Assembly: GCF_018614915.1 (NCBI RefSeq)
Contig: NZ_JAGGNU010000056.1
Coordinates: 62,001 to 126,000, forward strand
DNA from: Variovorax paradoxus
GTDB taxonomy: Bacteria; Pseudomonadota; Gammaproteobacteria; Burkholderiales; Burkholderiaceae_C
Length of the DNA: 64,000 bases
Direction: 5' to 3'
The position numbers and the translations under genes are program-made. The notes beneath the pieces are model-generated. The model ran no database searches and was not told where the DNA came from. It saw only the letters and a program-made list of their open reading frames with translations. Of this stretch, positions 16,810-26,486 are shown piece after piece. Position 1 is the stretch's first letter. The number at the start of each line of letters is the position of its first letter.

Positions 16810-17316
16810 TCAGAAGCGGCCCAGGTAGTCGAGCTTGCCGATGGGCACACCACTGTGCCGCAGCACGCCGTGGGCCGTGGCCACATGGAAGAAGAAGTTG
16901 GGCAGCGCGAACTGCAGCAGGTAGCGCTGGGCGGTGAACTGCAGTTCGTTGCCGCGCGCCTTCATCGTCACGGGGCGCTCCTCGAAGCCGTCGATCTGCG
17001 CGCGATCCACGCTCTGCAGGAAGTCCACGGTCTTGGCGACGCGCGCCTGCAACTCCTCGTACCTCGTCTCGGTGTCCGGAAAGCTGGGCGCCGCGATGCC
17101 GGCCAGCCGCGCCGTGCCCAGCTTGGAGGCATCGCTCGCGCCCTGGACCTGGCCGGCGAGCGTGTACATGTCGGGCGCGAGCCGCGCGTTGACCAGCACC
17201 GTCGGATCGATGCCCGAGGCCTGCGCATGCGCGAGTCCCTTGTCCAGCAAGTGAGAGAGTTGGCCGAGTCCGCGGATGAAGACCGGGACCGAGATGTCGT
17301 AGAGCGAGAGCGCCAT
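16810..17316 (-). CDS. DUF1993 family protein
   Basis: 168 residues. It matches the DUF1993 pattern: N-terminal LYDISVPVFIRGL, a LARLAPDMY-like segment (here NARLAPDMYTLAGQVQ) and a helical C-terminal half ending in a FHVATAHGVLRHSG motif. The family is small, cytoplasmic and helical (DinB-like) with no firmly known function. It follows the alpha/beta hydrolase gene by 47 bp on the same strand and is the last gene of the liv-type operon. The long region before this ATG is in the frame of the hydrolase operon and is not part of it. Confidence 0.8.
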   Translation of the reverse strand: MALSLYDISVPVFIRGLGQLSHLLDKGLAHAQASGIDPTVLVNARLAPDMYTLAGQVQGASDASKLGTARLAGIAAPSFPDTETRYEELQARVAKTVDFLQSVDRAQIDGFEERPVTMKARGNELQFTAQRYLLQFALPNFFFHVATAHGVLRHSGVPIGKLDYLGRF

Positions 17317-17363
17317 GGAAGACTCCGGGTTGATGCAGCGGCCGATTGTGGCCATTGCGCCAA

Positions 17364-18239
17364 CTACGTGCCGGCGGCGCGCACAAAGGCCTCGATCGGC
17401 GCCAGATGTTCGGGCACGTTGAGCGCCGGCGCATGGCCGCAGCCCAGCACTTCGATGATCTGCAGGCGCCCTGCCGCGCCGGGCCCGCGGCGGCGCATCT
17501 CGTCCAGCGTCGCGGGCAGCACCAGGTCGGATTCCGCGCCGCGCAGGCACAGTACCGGCACCTCGATGGCGTCGTAGTGCGACCACAGCAGGTAGTCCTC
17601 GGGATGGGCGACGAACTGGCGCACCATCGCCGGGTCGTAGTGCGGTGTCACGCGGCCGTCGGGCAGGCGGCGCGTCGAGGTCTCGGTGAGCCGGCGCCAT
17701 TGCGCGTCGCTGAGCCAGCCGTAGGGCTTGTAGACCGTGCGGAAGAAAGCCTCGAGCTCGGCCACGGTGTCGAAGGCCGGCGGCTGGCCCGCATAGGAAC
17801 GGATGCGCTCGACCGCGGCCTCGGCGATCTGCGGCGCGTTGTCGTTGAGCACCAGGCTCGCGATGCGTTTCTTCATGCCCGGCGCCAGCAACCCGCCAGC
17901 GCAGACCATGCCGATCGCACCGCCCATCGAGGTGCCGACCCAGTGCACGCGCTCGAGCGCCAGCGCATCGCAGAGGCCGGCTGCCAGGCGCACATAGAAA
18001 GACAGCTGGTACTCGTCGTCCGGCGCCGGGCTCCACTGGCTCAGGCCGCGGCCGATGGTGTCGGGGCAGATCACGCGGAAGCCGCGCGATGCGAAGTGCG
18101 CGGCCAGCTCGTCCATGTCGCGCGCGGTGCGCGCCAGGCCGTGCCATGCGAGGACCACGGGACCGCCCTGCCCGCCCCAGTCCATCCAGTGGATTTCGCG
18201 GCCAGCGATCTGCAGGTAGTTCGAGGTCGGTGCGTTCAT
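17364..18239 (-). CDS. Alpha/beta hydrolase
   Basis: 291 residues. It has the alpha/beta hydrolase order: oxyanion WHGLARTARD, nucleophile elbow GTSMGGAIG, acid in ESDLVLP and the catalytic His in CGHAP near the C-terminus. It is close to carbon-carbon bond hydrolases and esterases of the MhpC type. The start overlaps the stop of livM (ATGA), so it is translated with the ABC transporter genes. It therefore probably acts on the imported compound or an early product. The substrate cannot be read from the sequence; an ester or lactone is a reasonable guess. Confidence 0.85.
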   Translation of the reverse strand: MNAPTSNYLQIAGREIHWMDWGGQGGPVVLAWHGLARTARDMDELAAHFASRGFRVICPDTIGRGLSQWSPAPDDEYQLSFYVRLAAGLCDALALERVHWVGTSMGGAIGMVCAGGLLAPGMKKRIASLVLNDNAPQIAEAAVERIRSYAGQPPAFDTVAELEAFFRTVYKPYGWLSDAQWRRLTETSTRRLPDGRVTPHYDPAMVRQFVAHPEDYLLWSHYDAIEVPVLCLRGAESDLVLPATLDEMRRRGPGAAGRLQIIEVLGCGHAPALNVPEHLAPIEAFVRAAGT

Positions 18240-19300
18240 TTCAAAGCCCTCGCGCGAAGCCGGCCGACGATGCCGGTCGGGAAGTAGTAGACCGAGAGCA
18301 CGAACAGCACGCCCAGCCACAGCAACCAGCGGTCCGGCGACAGCAAGGCGGCGAGCCAGGGCGCGCCGCTCGCGGCCTCGCTGCCGAGACGCAGCAGGTC
18401 CTGCAAATAGCTCTGTGCGATCACGAACAGCACGGCGCCGACGACCGCGCCGTACATCGTGCCCATGCCGCCGATGACCACGATCAACAGCACATCGACC
18501 ATGATCTCGAAAGACAGCGAGGTGTCCGGCCCGTTGTAGCGCAGCCAGATCGCGAGCATGGCGCCGGCCAGCGTCGCGAACAGCGCCGACAGCACCGAGG
18601 CCGTCGTGCGGTAGACCACCACGCGGTAGCCGATCGCCTCGGCGCGGAACTCGTTCTCGCGGATCGCCTGCAGTACGCGGCCGAAGGGCGAGTTCACGAT
18701 GCGCAGCAGCGCCAGCACCAGCACCACGGCGGCGACGAACAGCAGGTAGTAGCACAGCAGCCGGCCGTCGAGCGAGACGCCGAGGAAGGGTTCCTCGGCG
18801 AACTCGAAGCTCGGCGAGATCAGTTCGGGCAGCTTGAAGGTCAGGCCGTCTTCGCCGCCGGTGAAGTCCGACAGCTGCGAGGCCAGGGTCTGGAAGGCCG
18901 CGGCCACTGCGAGCGTGATCATCGCGAAGAAGATCGCACGCACGCGCAGCGAGAAGAGCCCGATTGCGAGCGACAGCACCAGCGAGACCGCGAGCGCCGC
19001 GCCCAGGCCGAGCAGCACGGTGCCCCAGCCCGGCCCGAGCCGCGTCGCGGAGATCGCGATGCCATAGGCGCCGATGCCGAAGAACATGGTGTGGGCGAAG
19101 CTCACGATGCCGGTGTAGCCCAAGAGCAGGTCGAAGCTCGCGACCAGCACGATGAACACCAGCACCTTGGCCGCAACGCTCAGCGCCTTGACGCCCGGGA
19201 AGATGAAAGGTGCAAAGGCCAGGCCGAGCACCAGCACGACGAGCAGCACCGCGAGCACGCGGCTCCTCGGCATGTCGTTGGAGAGAAGTCTAGAAACCAT
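18236..19300 (-). CDS. livM: Branched-chain-amino-acid-type ABC permease (LivM-like)
   Basis: 354 residues with about nine hydrophobic segments. The LivM motif GYTGIVSFAHTMFFGIGAY is present, as is the coupling-loop region RVLQAIRENEFRAEAIGY and the conserved GGMGTMYGAVVGA. The ATG at 19300 gives an N-terminus of normal length, although the frame is open further upstream into the repeat element. With LivH it forms the membrane channel of a HAAT-family importer. It is separated from livH by a 98-bp repeat copy, the only gap larger than a few bases inside the operon, so its expression may differ from that of the upstream genes. Confidence 0.9.
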   Translation of the reverse strand: MVSRLLSNDMPRSRVLAVLLVVLVLGLAFAPFIFPGVKALSVAAKVLVFIVLVASFDLLLGYTGIVSFAHTMFFGIGAYGIAISATRLGPGWGTVLLGLGAALAVSLVLSLAIGLFSLRVRAIFFAMITLAVAAAFQTLASQLSDFTGGEDGLTFKLPELISPSFEFAEEPFLGVSLDGRLLCYYLLFVAAVVLVLALLRIVNSPFGRVLQAIRENEFRAEAIGYRVVVYRTTASVLSALFATLAGAMLAIWLRYNGPDTSLSFEIMVDVLLIVVIGGMGTMYGAVVGAVLFVIAQSYLQDLLRLGSEAASGAPWLAALLSPDRWLLWLGVLFVLSVYYFPTGIVGRLRARALK

Positions 19301-19338
19301 AGGCGTCCTGAAATTGGCTGCGCACCGTGCCAGTTCGG

Positions 19339-19436
19339 GGAACACCGCGGAACCGGCTTCGCCGGGCCGCTGGTGTTGCCCCCGGCGAGGGGGTTGGCGG
19401 CCACACGAAGTGGGCAAGCCTGGGGGTGAGCTTCAT
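19339..19436 (-). repeat. 98-bp interspersed element, copy 1, at the livH stop codon
   Basis: The sequence matches the reverse complement of 55105-55202 over 98 positions with 7 mismatches that I count by eye and no gaps. Orientation here is given relative to livH: the element begins ATGAAGCTC, in which TGA is the livH stop, and ends GGTGTTCC. It holds two short GC hairpins (CCCCC/GGGGG and CCGGC/GCCGG). It lies inside the operon between livH and livM. Confidence 0.85.
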
Positions 19437-20416
19437 CTGCTGCTTGCAACGGGGTAGACGCCTTGCGGGCGCCACAGAAGAACAGCCACCATCAGCGCAA
19501 TGCTCGCGAACTGCGTCGCCGTCGGCAGCAGGAAGCCGGTGTAGTTGGTCATGAGGCCGACCAGCAAGGCGCCTATCAGCGCGCCGGTGGTCGAGCCCAG
19601 CCCGCCGATGATGATCACGATGAAGATCAGCACGTTGACCTGCGCGCCCATCTGCGGGATCAGGTTCTGCTGGAACAGGCCCCACATCACGCCGCCCAGG
19701 CCGGCCAGCGCGCTGCCGACCACGAACACGCCGACGAACAGCCGTCCGATGCGGTAGCCGAGCGACTCGACCATCTCGCGGTCCTGCACGCCGGCGCGGA
19801 TCAGGAGGCCGATCTTGGTGCGCCCGAGCGTCCAGGCCAGCAGCCCGAAGACGAAGAGGCCGACCGCCACTGCGAGGATGCGGTACTTGCTGATCGCCGC
19901 ATCGCCCACCAGCAGCGAGCCGCGCAGCGCTTCGGGCAGCGGCAGCGGCAGCTGGCCCGGACCCCAGATCACCTTGATCAGCTCCTCGCCGATGATCATG
20001 CCGCCCATGGTGATGAGGATCTGCTTCAGGTGCTGGCCGTAGACCGGCCGCACGATGAAGCGCTCGAAGGCCAGGCCCACCGCGCCGGCCACCGCCATCG
20101 CGACCAGCATCGCCGGAAACACCGCCACCAGGTTGCGCCAGAGTTCCTGCGAGCCGGTCCAGTCGCCCATGCTGCCGAGCACGCTGCTGGCGACGAAGGC
20201 GCCGAGCGCGATGAACACGCCGTGGCCGAAGTTGAGCACGTCCATCAGGCCGAAGATCAGCGTCAGGCCGGAGGCGATGATGAAGATGATCATGCCCATC
20301 GCGAGCCCGGCGACGGTGAGCGTGAGCCACGTCGAGACAGAGCCCGTGAGAGGCAGCGCGACAAGCGCGACCACCGGGACCAGGGCCAGCGGCTTCCAGT
20401 CGAGTTCCAGTTTCAT
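19433..20416 (-). CDS. livH: Branched-chain-amino-acid-type ABC permease (LivH-like)
   Basis: 327 residues with about eight TM segments. LivH hallmarks are GLTLIFGLMDVLNFGHGVF near residue 60, the coupling helix region GVQDREMVESLGYRIGRLF and IIIGGLGSTTGALIGALLVG near the C-terminus. The start overlaps the livF stop (ATGA). The stop codon TGA is the first part of the downstream 98-bp repeat element. It pairs with LivM to form the transmembrane pathway. Confidence 0.92.
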   Translation of the reverse strand: MKLELDWKPLALVPVVALVALPLTGSVSTWLTLTVAGLAMGMIIFIIASGLTLIFGLMDVLNFGHGVFIALGAFVASSVLGSMGDWTGSQELWRNLVAVFPAMLVAMAVAGAVGLAFERFIVRPVYGQHLKQILITMGGMIIGEELIKVIWGPGQLPLPLPEALRGSLLVGDAAISKYRILAVAVGLFVFGLLAWTLGRTKIGLLIRAGVQDREMVESLGYRIGRLFVGVFVVGSALAGLGGVMWGLFQQNLIPQMGAQVNVLIFIVIIIGGLGSTTGALIGALLVGLMTNYTGFLLPTATQFASIALMVAVLLWRPQGVYPVASSR

Positions 20417-21138
20417 AAGGCCAGTCCCAAGAGCGATTGCTGCAGCGCTTCATCCGCGCTGAACGCGGCCATCGTGCCGCTGTGCACCACGCGGCCGTTG
20501 TCCATCACGGCCACGGTGTCACCCAGGCGCTGCGCGAAGTTGATGTTCTGCTCGACCAGCAGGATCGTGACGCCGCTCGCCTTGAGCTGGCTGAAGGCGT
20601 CGATCATGTTGTTGATGATGGCCGGCGCCAGGCCCTTGCTGGGCTCGTCGATGATCAAGAGCTCGCGCGGCTCGACGATCGCGCGCGCCACCGCGAGCAT
20701 CTGCTTCTGGCCGCCCGAGAGCTTGCCCGCCGGATGGTTCCAGAATTTCTCCACCGCGGGGAACAGCTTGAAGATCCACTTCAAGCGCGTGTCGTCCATC
20801 TGCTCGGCGTTCTTGGCGGCGCGCGCGGCGAGCAGCATGTTCTCCCTCACCGTGAGGTCCGAGAAGATGCCCATGTTCTCCGGCACGTAGGCGATACCGA
20901 GTTCGGCGATCTGCGGCGTGTGCAGAGCCGTGATGTCCTTGTCGCCGAAGCGCACGCGCCCCTCGGACGCATGCCACAGGCCCATGATGGTTCGAAGCGT
21001 CGTGGTCTTGCCGGCGCCGTTGCGGCCCAGCAGCATCGTGAGCTGGCCCTTGGGCACGGCCAGGTCGACGCCTTGGAGGATGTGGTAGGCGCCGATGTGC
21101 GTGTGCACGCCCTGGAGTTCGAGCAGGTTCATGCTCAT
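20413..21138 (-). CDS. livF: ABC transporter ATP-binding protein (LivF-like)
   Basis: 241 residues. Walker A is GRNGAGKTT, the ABC signature LSGGQKQ, Walker B LLIIDEP, and the switch His is replaced by Gln in LLVEQN, as is usual for LivF. The YVPEN segment in the Q-loop region marks the LivF type. Start and stop overlap the neighbouring livG and livH genes by 4 bp each (ATGA). It powers uptake together with LivG. Confidence 0.93.
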   Translation of the reverse strand: MSMNLLELQGVHTHIGAYHILQGVDLAVPKGQLTMLLGRNGAGKTTTLRTIMGLWHASEGRVRFGDKDITALHTPQIAELGIAYVPENMGIFSDLTVRENMLLAARAAKNAEQMDDTRLKWIFKLFPAVEKFWNHPAGKLSGGQKQMLAVARAIVEPRELLIIDEPSKGLAPAIINNMIDAFSQLKASGVTILLVEQNINFAQRLGDTVAVMDNGRVVHSGTMAAFSADEALQQSLLGLAL

Positions 21139-21899
21139 GCGGCCTCCTTGGCGACGCCCAGGTAGGCCTCCTGGACGATCGGCGAAGCGATCACCTCGGC
21201 CGGCTCGCCGTCGGCCACCAGCTGTCCGTTGTGCAGCACGATGATGCGGTCCGCGAGCTCGCGCACCACGTCCATCTTGTGCTCGACCAGCAGGATGGTC
21301 TTCGTCCTGTCTTTCTTGAGCGCGCGGATCAGGTCGAGGATCACCGGCGCCTCGGCGGCGTTCATGCCGGCCGTCGGTTCGTCGAACATGAAGACCTTCG
21401 GCTCGAGCGCCATCAGGAGCGCGACTTCGAGCTTGCGCTGGTCGCCGTGCGGCAGGCTCGCGACCGTCGCATGCTCCTTCGCCTTGAGCGCGACATCGGC
21501 CAGGATGCGGTCGGCCCGCTCGGTCAGCGCGCGGTGGTCGCTCCAGATGCTCCAGAGATTGAGCCCGCGCCGGTGCGCGCCCTCGCGCGTGGCCTGCACC
21601 GCGAGCCGCACGTTCTCCAGCACCGTGAGATGGGGAAAGAGATTCGTCAACTGGAAGGCCCGGCCGAGCCCGGCCCGCGTGCGTGCCGAGGCGCTCTGCC
21701 CCGACAGCAGCTGCCCGTCGAGCGACACCGTGCCGGCCGTGGCCTTGAGCTGCCCCGAGATCAGGTTGAAGTAGGTGGTCTTGCCCGCGCCGTTCGGGCC
21801 GACGATCGCGGTCAGCGTGCCGGGTGCAAAACTGCAACTGACATCGTTGACCGCGACATGGCCTCCGAAACGGACGGTGAGTCCGCGCGTTTCGAGCAT
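21135..21899 (-). CDS. livG: ABC transporter ATP-binding protein (LivG-like)
   Basis: 254 residues. Walker A is GPNGAGKTT and Walker B FMFDEP, with the LivG-specific GLGRAFQLTNLFPHLTV and PTAGMNAAE segments. The usual LSGGQ is changed here to LPHGDQRKLEVAL, a variant common in LivG proteins. The switch residue is His in LLVEHKMD. It begins 4 bp before the binding-protein gene ends in transcription order and overlaps livF by 4 bp. Confidence 0.92.
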   Translation of the reverse strand: MLETRGLTVRFGGHVAVNDVSCSFAPGTLTAIVGPNGAGKTTYFNLISGQLKATAGTVSLDGQLLSGQSASARTRAGLGRAFQLTNLFPHLTVLENVRLAVQATREGAHRRGLNLWSIWSDHRALTERADRILADVALKAKEHATVASLPHGDQRKLEVALLMALEPKVFMFDEPTAGMNAAEAPVILDLIRALKKDRTKTILLVEHKMDVVRELADRIIVLHNGQLVADGEPAEVIASPIVQEAYLGVAKEAA

Positions 21900-21903
21900 C
21901 GGG

Positions 21904-23100
21904 CTAGCGCTTGTTTTTCACGGGGATGTCCATCTCCGACGCCTTGATCTCGTGCACCAGCTCCGGCACGCCCCAAGCAAACGCCGGGTCGGCCTTGATC
22001 TTGAAGTGGTACATGCTCTGCAGCGCCTGGTGGTCTTCCTTGCGGAAGGTCATCGGGCCCTTGGGCGTGTCGAAGCTCATGCCCTCCATCGTCGAGATGA
22101 GCTTGTTGGTGCCGGTGTCGCCGCCGGTCTTCTTGAGCGCGGTCACCACCGCCATCGCGGCGGAGAAGCCGCCGGCCGTGAAGAAATCGGGCGGTGTCTT
22201 GAACTGCTTGTAGTGCGCCGCGACCAGCGCCTCGTTCACCGGATTCTTCGGGATGCCGAAGTAGTAGTAGGTGGCGCCTTCCATGCCCGGGAACTGCTTG
22301 TAGCTGGCCATCGCCGGCAGGATGTTGCCGCCGGTGGCGATCTCGATGCCGTAGCGCTTCAGGTCGAGGTCGGCGATCTTGAACGGGTTGCCGGCGCCGG
22401 CCCACACGATCCAGATCACCTTGCGGCCCGGCAGGTCCTTGAGCTTGTCGATCAGGCGCTGCGCGCCGGCCGTGAAGTCGGTGGTGTTCTGCGGCAGGTA
22501 TTCCTCGTGGACGACCTTGGCCTTCTTGACCGAGTCCTTGAAGGCCTTCACGCCGTCGCGGCCGAAAGCGTAGTCCTGCGCCAGCGTCGCGATGCTGACG
22601 TCGGGCTTGTCGAGTGCCACGGCATTGCTGATTGCATCCTGGCTCGAGTTGCGGCCGGTGCGGAAGATGTACTTGTTCCACTTGTCGCCGGTGATCGAGT
22701 CGGCCACGGCGGGCTCGACCAAGAGGATCTTCTTGTACTCCTCGGCCACCGGCAGCATCGCCAGCGCCACGCCCGAAGAGGTGGGGCCGACCGCGAGCGC
22801 CGCCTTGTCGTCGGCATAAGCCGCCGCCAGCAGCGACTTGCCGAGGTCGGGCTTGCCCTGGTCGTCCTTCTCGATCACCACCAGCTTCTTGCCGTTGACG
22901 GCCATGGTGCCGCCGGTGGCGTAGTCGAGGCCCATCATGAAGCCGGTCTGCGTCTGCTTGCCATAGGCCTCGAGCGGGCCGGTCTTGCTGTAGATGTGGG
23001 CGATGCGGATCTCGTTGGACTGGGCCCAGGCTGGGGCGCTCAGGGTGGAAGCGGCCAGGGTGGCCAGCGCCGCGATGGCGACGATGTGACGACGGTGCAT
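21904..23100 (-). CDS. Periplasmic substrate-binding protein of the liv-type ABC transporter
   Basis: 398 residues. The ATG at 23100 is supported by AGGAG 8 bp upstream and by a signal peptide (HIVAIAALATLAASTLSAPAWAQ). The mature part has the two-lobed Leu/Ile/Val-binding protein fold, with IRIAHIYSKTGPLEAYG at the start and AVGPTSSGVALAMLPVAEE in the first lobe. It is the first gene of the operon and directly follows a sigma-54-type promoter. The hydrolase and DUF1993 genes in the operon suggest a ligand other than a plain amino acid; aromatic, amide or urea-like ligands are all known for this family. Confidence 0.9.
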   Translation of the reverse strand: MHRRHIVAIAALATLAASTLSAPAWAQSNEIRIAHIYSKTGPLEAYGKQTQTGFMMGLDYATGGTMAVNGKKLVVIEKDDQGKPDLGKSLLAAAYADDKAALAVGPTSSGVALAMLPVAEEYKKILLVEPAVADSITGDKWNKYIFRTGRNSSQDAISNAVALDKPDVSIATLAQDYAFGRDGVKAFKDSVKKAKVVHEEYLPQNTTDFTAGAQRLIDKLKDLPGRKVIWIVWAGAGNPFKIADLDLKRYGIEIATGGNILPAMASYKQFPGMEGATYYYFGIPKNPVNEALVAAHYKQFKTPPDFFTAGGFSAAMAVVTALKKTGGDTGTNKLISTMEGMSFDTPKGPMTFRKEDHQALQSMYHFKIKADPAFAWGVPELVHEIKASEMDIPVKNKR

Positions 23101-23131
23101 TCTTTGTCTCCTGATTGGGATGACTGAATAT

Positions 23132-23147
23132 TGCACAGTTCGTGCCA
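23132..23147 (-). promoter_or_regulatory. Sigma-54 (-24/-12) promoter of the liv-type operon
   Basis: Read on the minus strand the site is TGGCACGAACTGTGCA. The GG and GC elements are exactly 10 bp apart and TGGCACG matches the -24 consensus fully; the -12 box is TGCA. It lies 32-47 bp upstream of the binding-protein ATG. The gene just beyond it encodes a sigma-54 activator, which strengthens the call. Confidence 0.85.
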
Positions 23148-23209
23148 ACGGCGATCACCTTATCAACAAAGGACTTTCCCTGGGATGAATGCCTTGTCGA
23201 CCGGAATCA

Positions 23210-23226
23210 AGACACTTGAATTGTCT
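23210..23226. promoter_or_regulatory. Inverted repeat AGACA-N7-TGTCT, candidate activator site
   Basis: A perfect 5-7-5 dyad about 70-80 bp upstream of the sigma-54 promoter, in the range used by enhancer-binding proteins. It is adjacent to a second dyad at 23234-23249. Both lie between the activator gene and the promoter. Confidence 0.45.
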
Positions 23227-23233
23227 ATGTATT

Positions 23234-23249
23234 GAACATCTGTATGTTC
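23234..23249. promoter_or_regulatory. Palindrome GAACAT-CTGT-ATGTTC, candidate activator site
   Basis: A perfect 6-4-6 dyad immediately downstream of the stop codon of the sigma-54 activator gene and about 90-100 bp upstream of the -24/-12 promoter. The position suits an upstream activating sequence bound by the Fis-type HTH of the neighbouring regulator. Confidence 0.5.
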
Positions 23250-23250
23250 T

Positions 23251-24774
<1,524 letters not shown>

Positions 24775-24998
24775 GCCGGATCGTAGCGCGCGCATCAATG
24801 AGCCATGCGTTCGGCATCAATGGCGGTTTGACGACTGGTTAGGATGCAAGGTTTTTCGAATTGCAGTAAGGGCAATGGTTTCGAGGCTTGCAGTCTTGCT
24901 ATGCTGCCCGCCTTGCACCGCCCACCCGGCTGCGCTCCGGCCCAGCGGCGAACCGATCCGGTCGCCAGCCACGCCATCTTTTTTGCGGAACCCTTCTC

Positions 24999-26486
24999 AT
25001 GAGGAACTCCCGGCTTCGCGCGTTGCGGCTCGCGCTTCCCCTGTTGCTGTCGGCCTGCGCACTGCCGCGCCCGCCCGAGCAGGTGACGGCGCCGACACCC
25101 ACGCAATGGACGACGCCGCTGCCCCACGGCGGCTCGCTGCCCATGCTGGCCGACTGGTGGCGCCAGTTCGACGACCCGCTCCTGGTCGAATTGATCGATG
25201 CGGCCCAGGCCGCGAGCCCGAGCGTGGCCAGCGCGGCCGCGCGCATTGCCGAGGCGCGTGCGACGCGCGTATCGGCCGGCGCTGCGCTGGCGCCGAATCT
25301 CAGCGCGAACCTGTCGGCGAGCCGCGGCAACTCGCCTACCAGCGGCTTCGGCGGCAGCGGCGGCACGGGGACGGGCACGGGCAGCGGTCTCACCGCGATC
25401 CCGCCGATCACGACCCTCCAGGCCGGCCTGCAATCGAGCTGGGAGATCGACCTGTTCGGCGGCCTGCGTGCCAGCCGCGACGCCAGCCAGGCCCGGCTCG
25501 CGGGCGCCGATGCCAAGTGGCACGAGGCGCGCGTCTCGGTGGCGGCCGAGACCGCCACCACCTACCTCGGCGAGCGCGCCTGCCGGCGCCAGCTCGCGGT
25601 GGCCACCTCGGACACGCAGTCGCGCGCCGAGACCGCGCGGCTCACCGACTTGTCGATGCGCGCCGGCTTCACCGCCCCGGCCGAGGCCGCGCTCGCGCGC
25701 GCCGGCGCTTCCGACGCTTCGGCGCGGCTCACCCAACAGCGCGCGCAGTGCGCACTGCTGCAGCAGGCATTGGCGTCCCTGAGTGGCATCGATGCGCGCA
25801 CGCTGCAGGCCAGGCTCGATGCCGCACCGGTCGATCGCGCACTGCCGGCCGTCCAGGCCGTGGCCAGCGTGCCGGCCGAAGCGCTCGCTCAGCGGCCCGA
25901 CGTGTATTCGGCCGAGCTCGGCGTGGCGGCGGCCAGCGCCGAGGCCGGCGCGGCGCTGGCGCAGCGCTTCCCGCGCCTGTCGCTGCAGGGATCGATCGGG
26001 CGGCTGCAGATCCGCACCAGCGGTTTCCGCGAAACGATGGACACCTGGACCATCGGCCCGGTCGCGCTCACGGTGCCGATCTTCGACGGCGGCACGCTCG
26101 CGGCCAATGTCGATGCCGCTCGGGCGCGCTACGACGAATCCGTCGCGCTCTACCGCGCCAACGTGCGCCAGGCGGTGCGCGAGGTCGAGGAAGCGCTGAT
26201 CAACCTGCAGAGCACCGATGCGCGCGCCGGCGATGTTGACGCGGCGGTGCAGAACTACCAGGCCTCCTTCGACGCCACCAGCGCGCGCTACCAGGGCGGC
26301 CTGGCCAGCCTGTTCGAGCTCGAGGATTCGCGGCGCACGCTGTTCGCGGCGCAGACCGCGCGGGTCTCGCTGCAGCGCGAGCGCGCCGAGGCCTGGGTCG
26401 CGCTCTATCGCTCGATGGGCGGCGGCTGGACGCGCCCCGGCTCCCCAACGACAACGACCTCAACGACATCCTCGCCGCCATCATGA
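24999..26486 (+). CDS. Outer-membrane efflux lipoprotein (NodT/OprM type)
   Basis: 495 residues. A lipoprotein signal ends in the lipobox LLSAC (Cys about residue 19), then the TolC-fold OEP domains appear in two copies. The recurring motifs are WWRQFDDPLL near the start, QSSWEIDLFGGLRAS in the first repeat and GPVALTVPIFDGGTLAANVDAARARYDE in the second. It is the outer-membrane channel of an RND tripartite pump. The stop overlaps the adaptor start (ATGA). The Thr/Ser-rich tail after residue 480 is unstructured. It is divergent from the sigma-54 regulator gene. Confidence 0.92.
   Translation: MRNSRLRALRLALPLLLSACALPRPPEQVTAPTPTQWTTPLPHGGSLPMLADWWRQFDDPLLVELIDAAQAASPSVASAAARIAEARATRVSAGAALAPNLSANLSASRGNSPTSGFGGSGGTGTGTGSGLTAIPPITTLQAGLQSSWEIDLFGGLRASRDASQARLAGADAKWHEARVSVAAETATTYLGERACRRQLAVATSDTQSRAETARLTDLSMRAGFTAPAEAALARAGASDASARLTQQRAQCALLQQALASLSGIDARTLQARLDAAPVDRALPAVQAVASVPAEALAQRPDVYSAELGVAAASAEAGAALAQRFPRLSLQGSIGRLQIRTSGFRETMDTWTIGPVALTVPIFDGGTLAANVDAARARYDESVALYRANVRQAVREVEEALINLQSTDARAGDVDAAVQNYQASFDATSARYQGGLASLFELEDSRRTLFAAQTARVSLQRERAEAWVALYRSMGGGWTRPGSPTTTTSTTSSPPS

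Noticed and set aside
18089-19429. Plus-strand frame rich in His/Gln/Arg over livM
   Set aside because: Antisense shadow of livM, which has all transporter motifs in its own frame.
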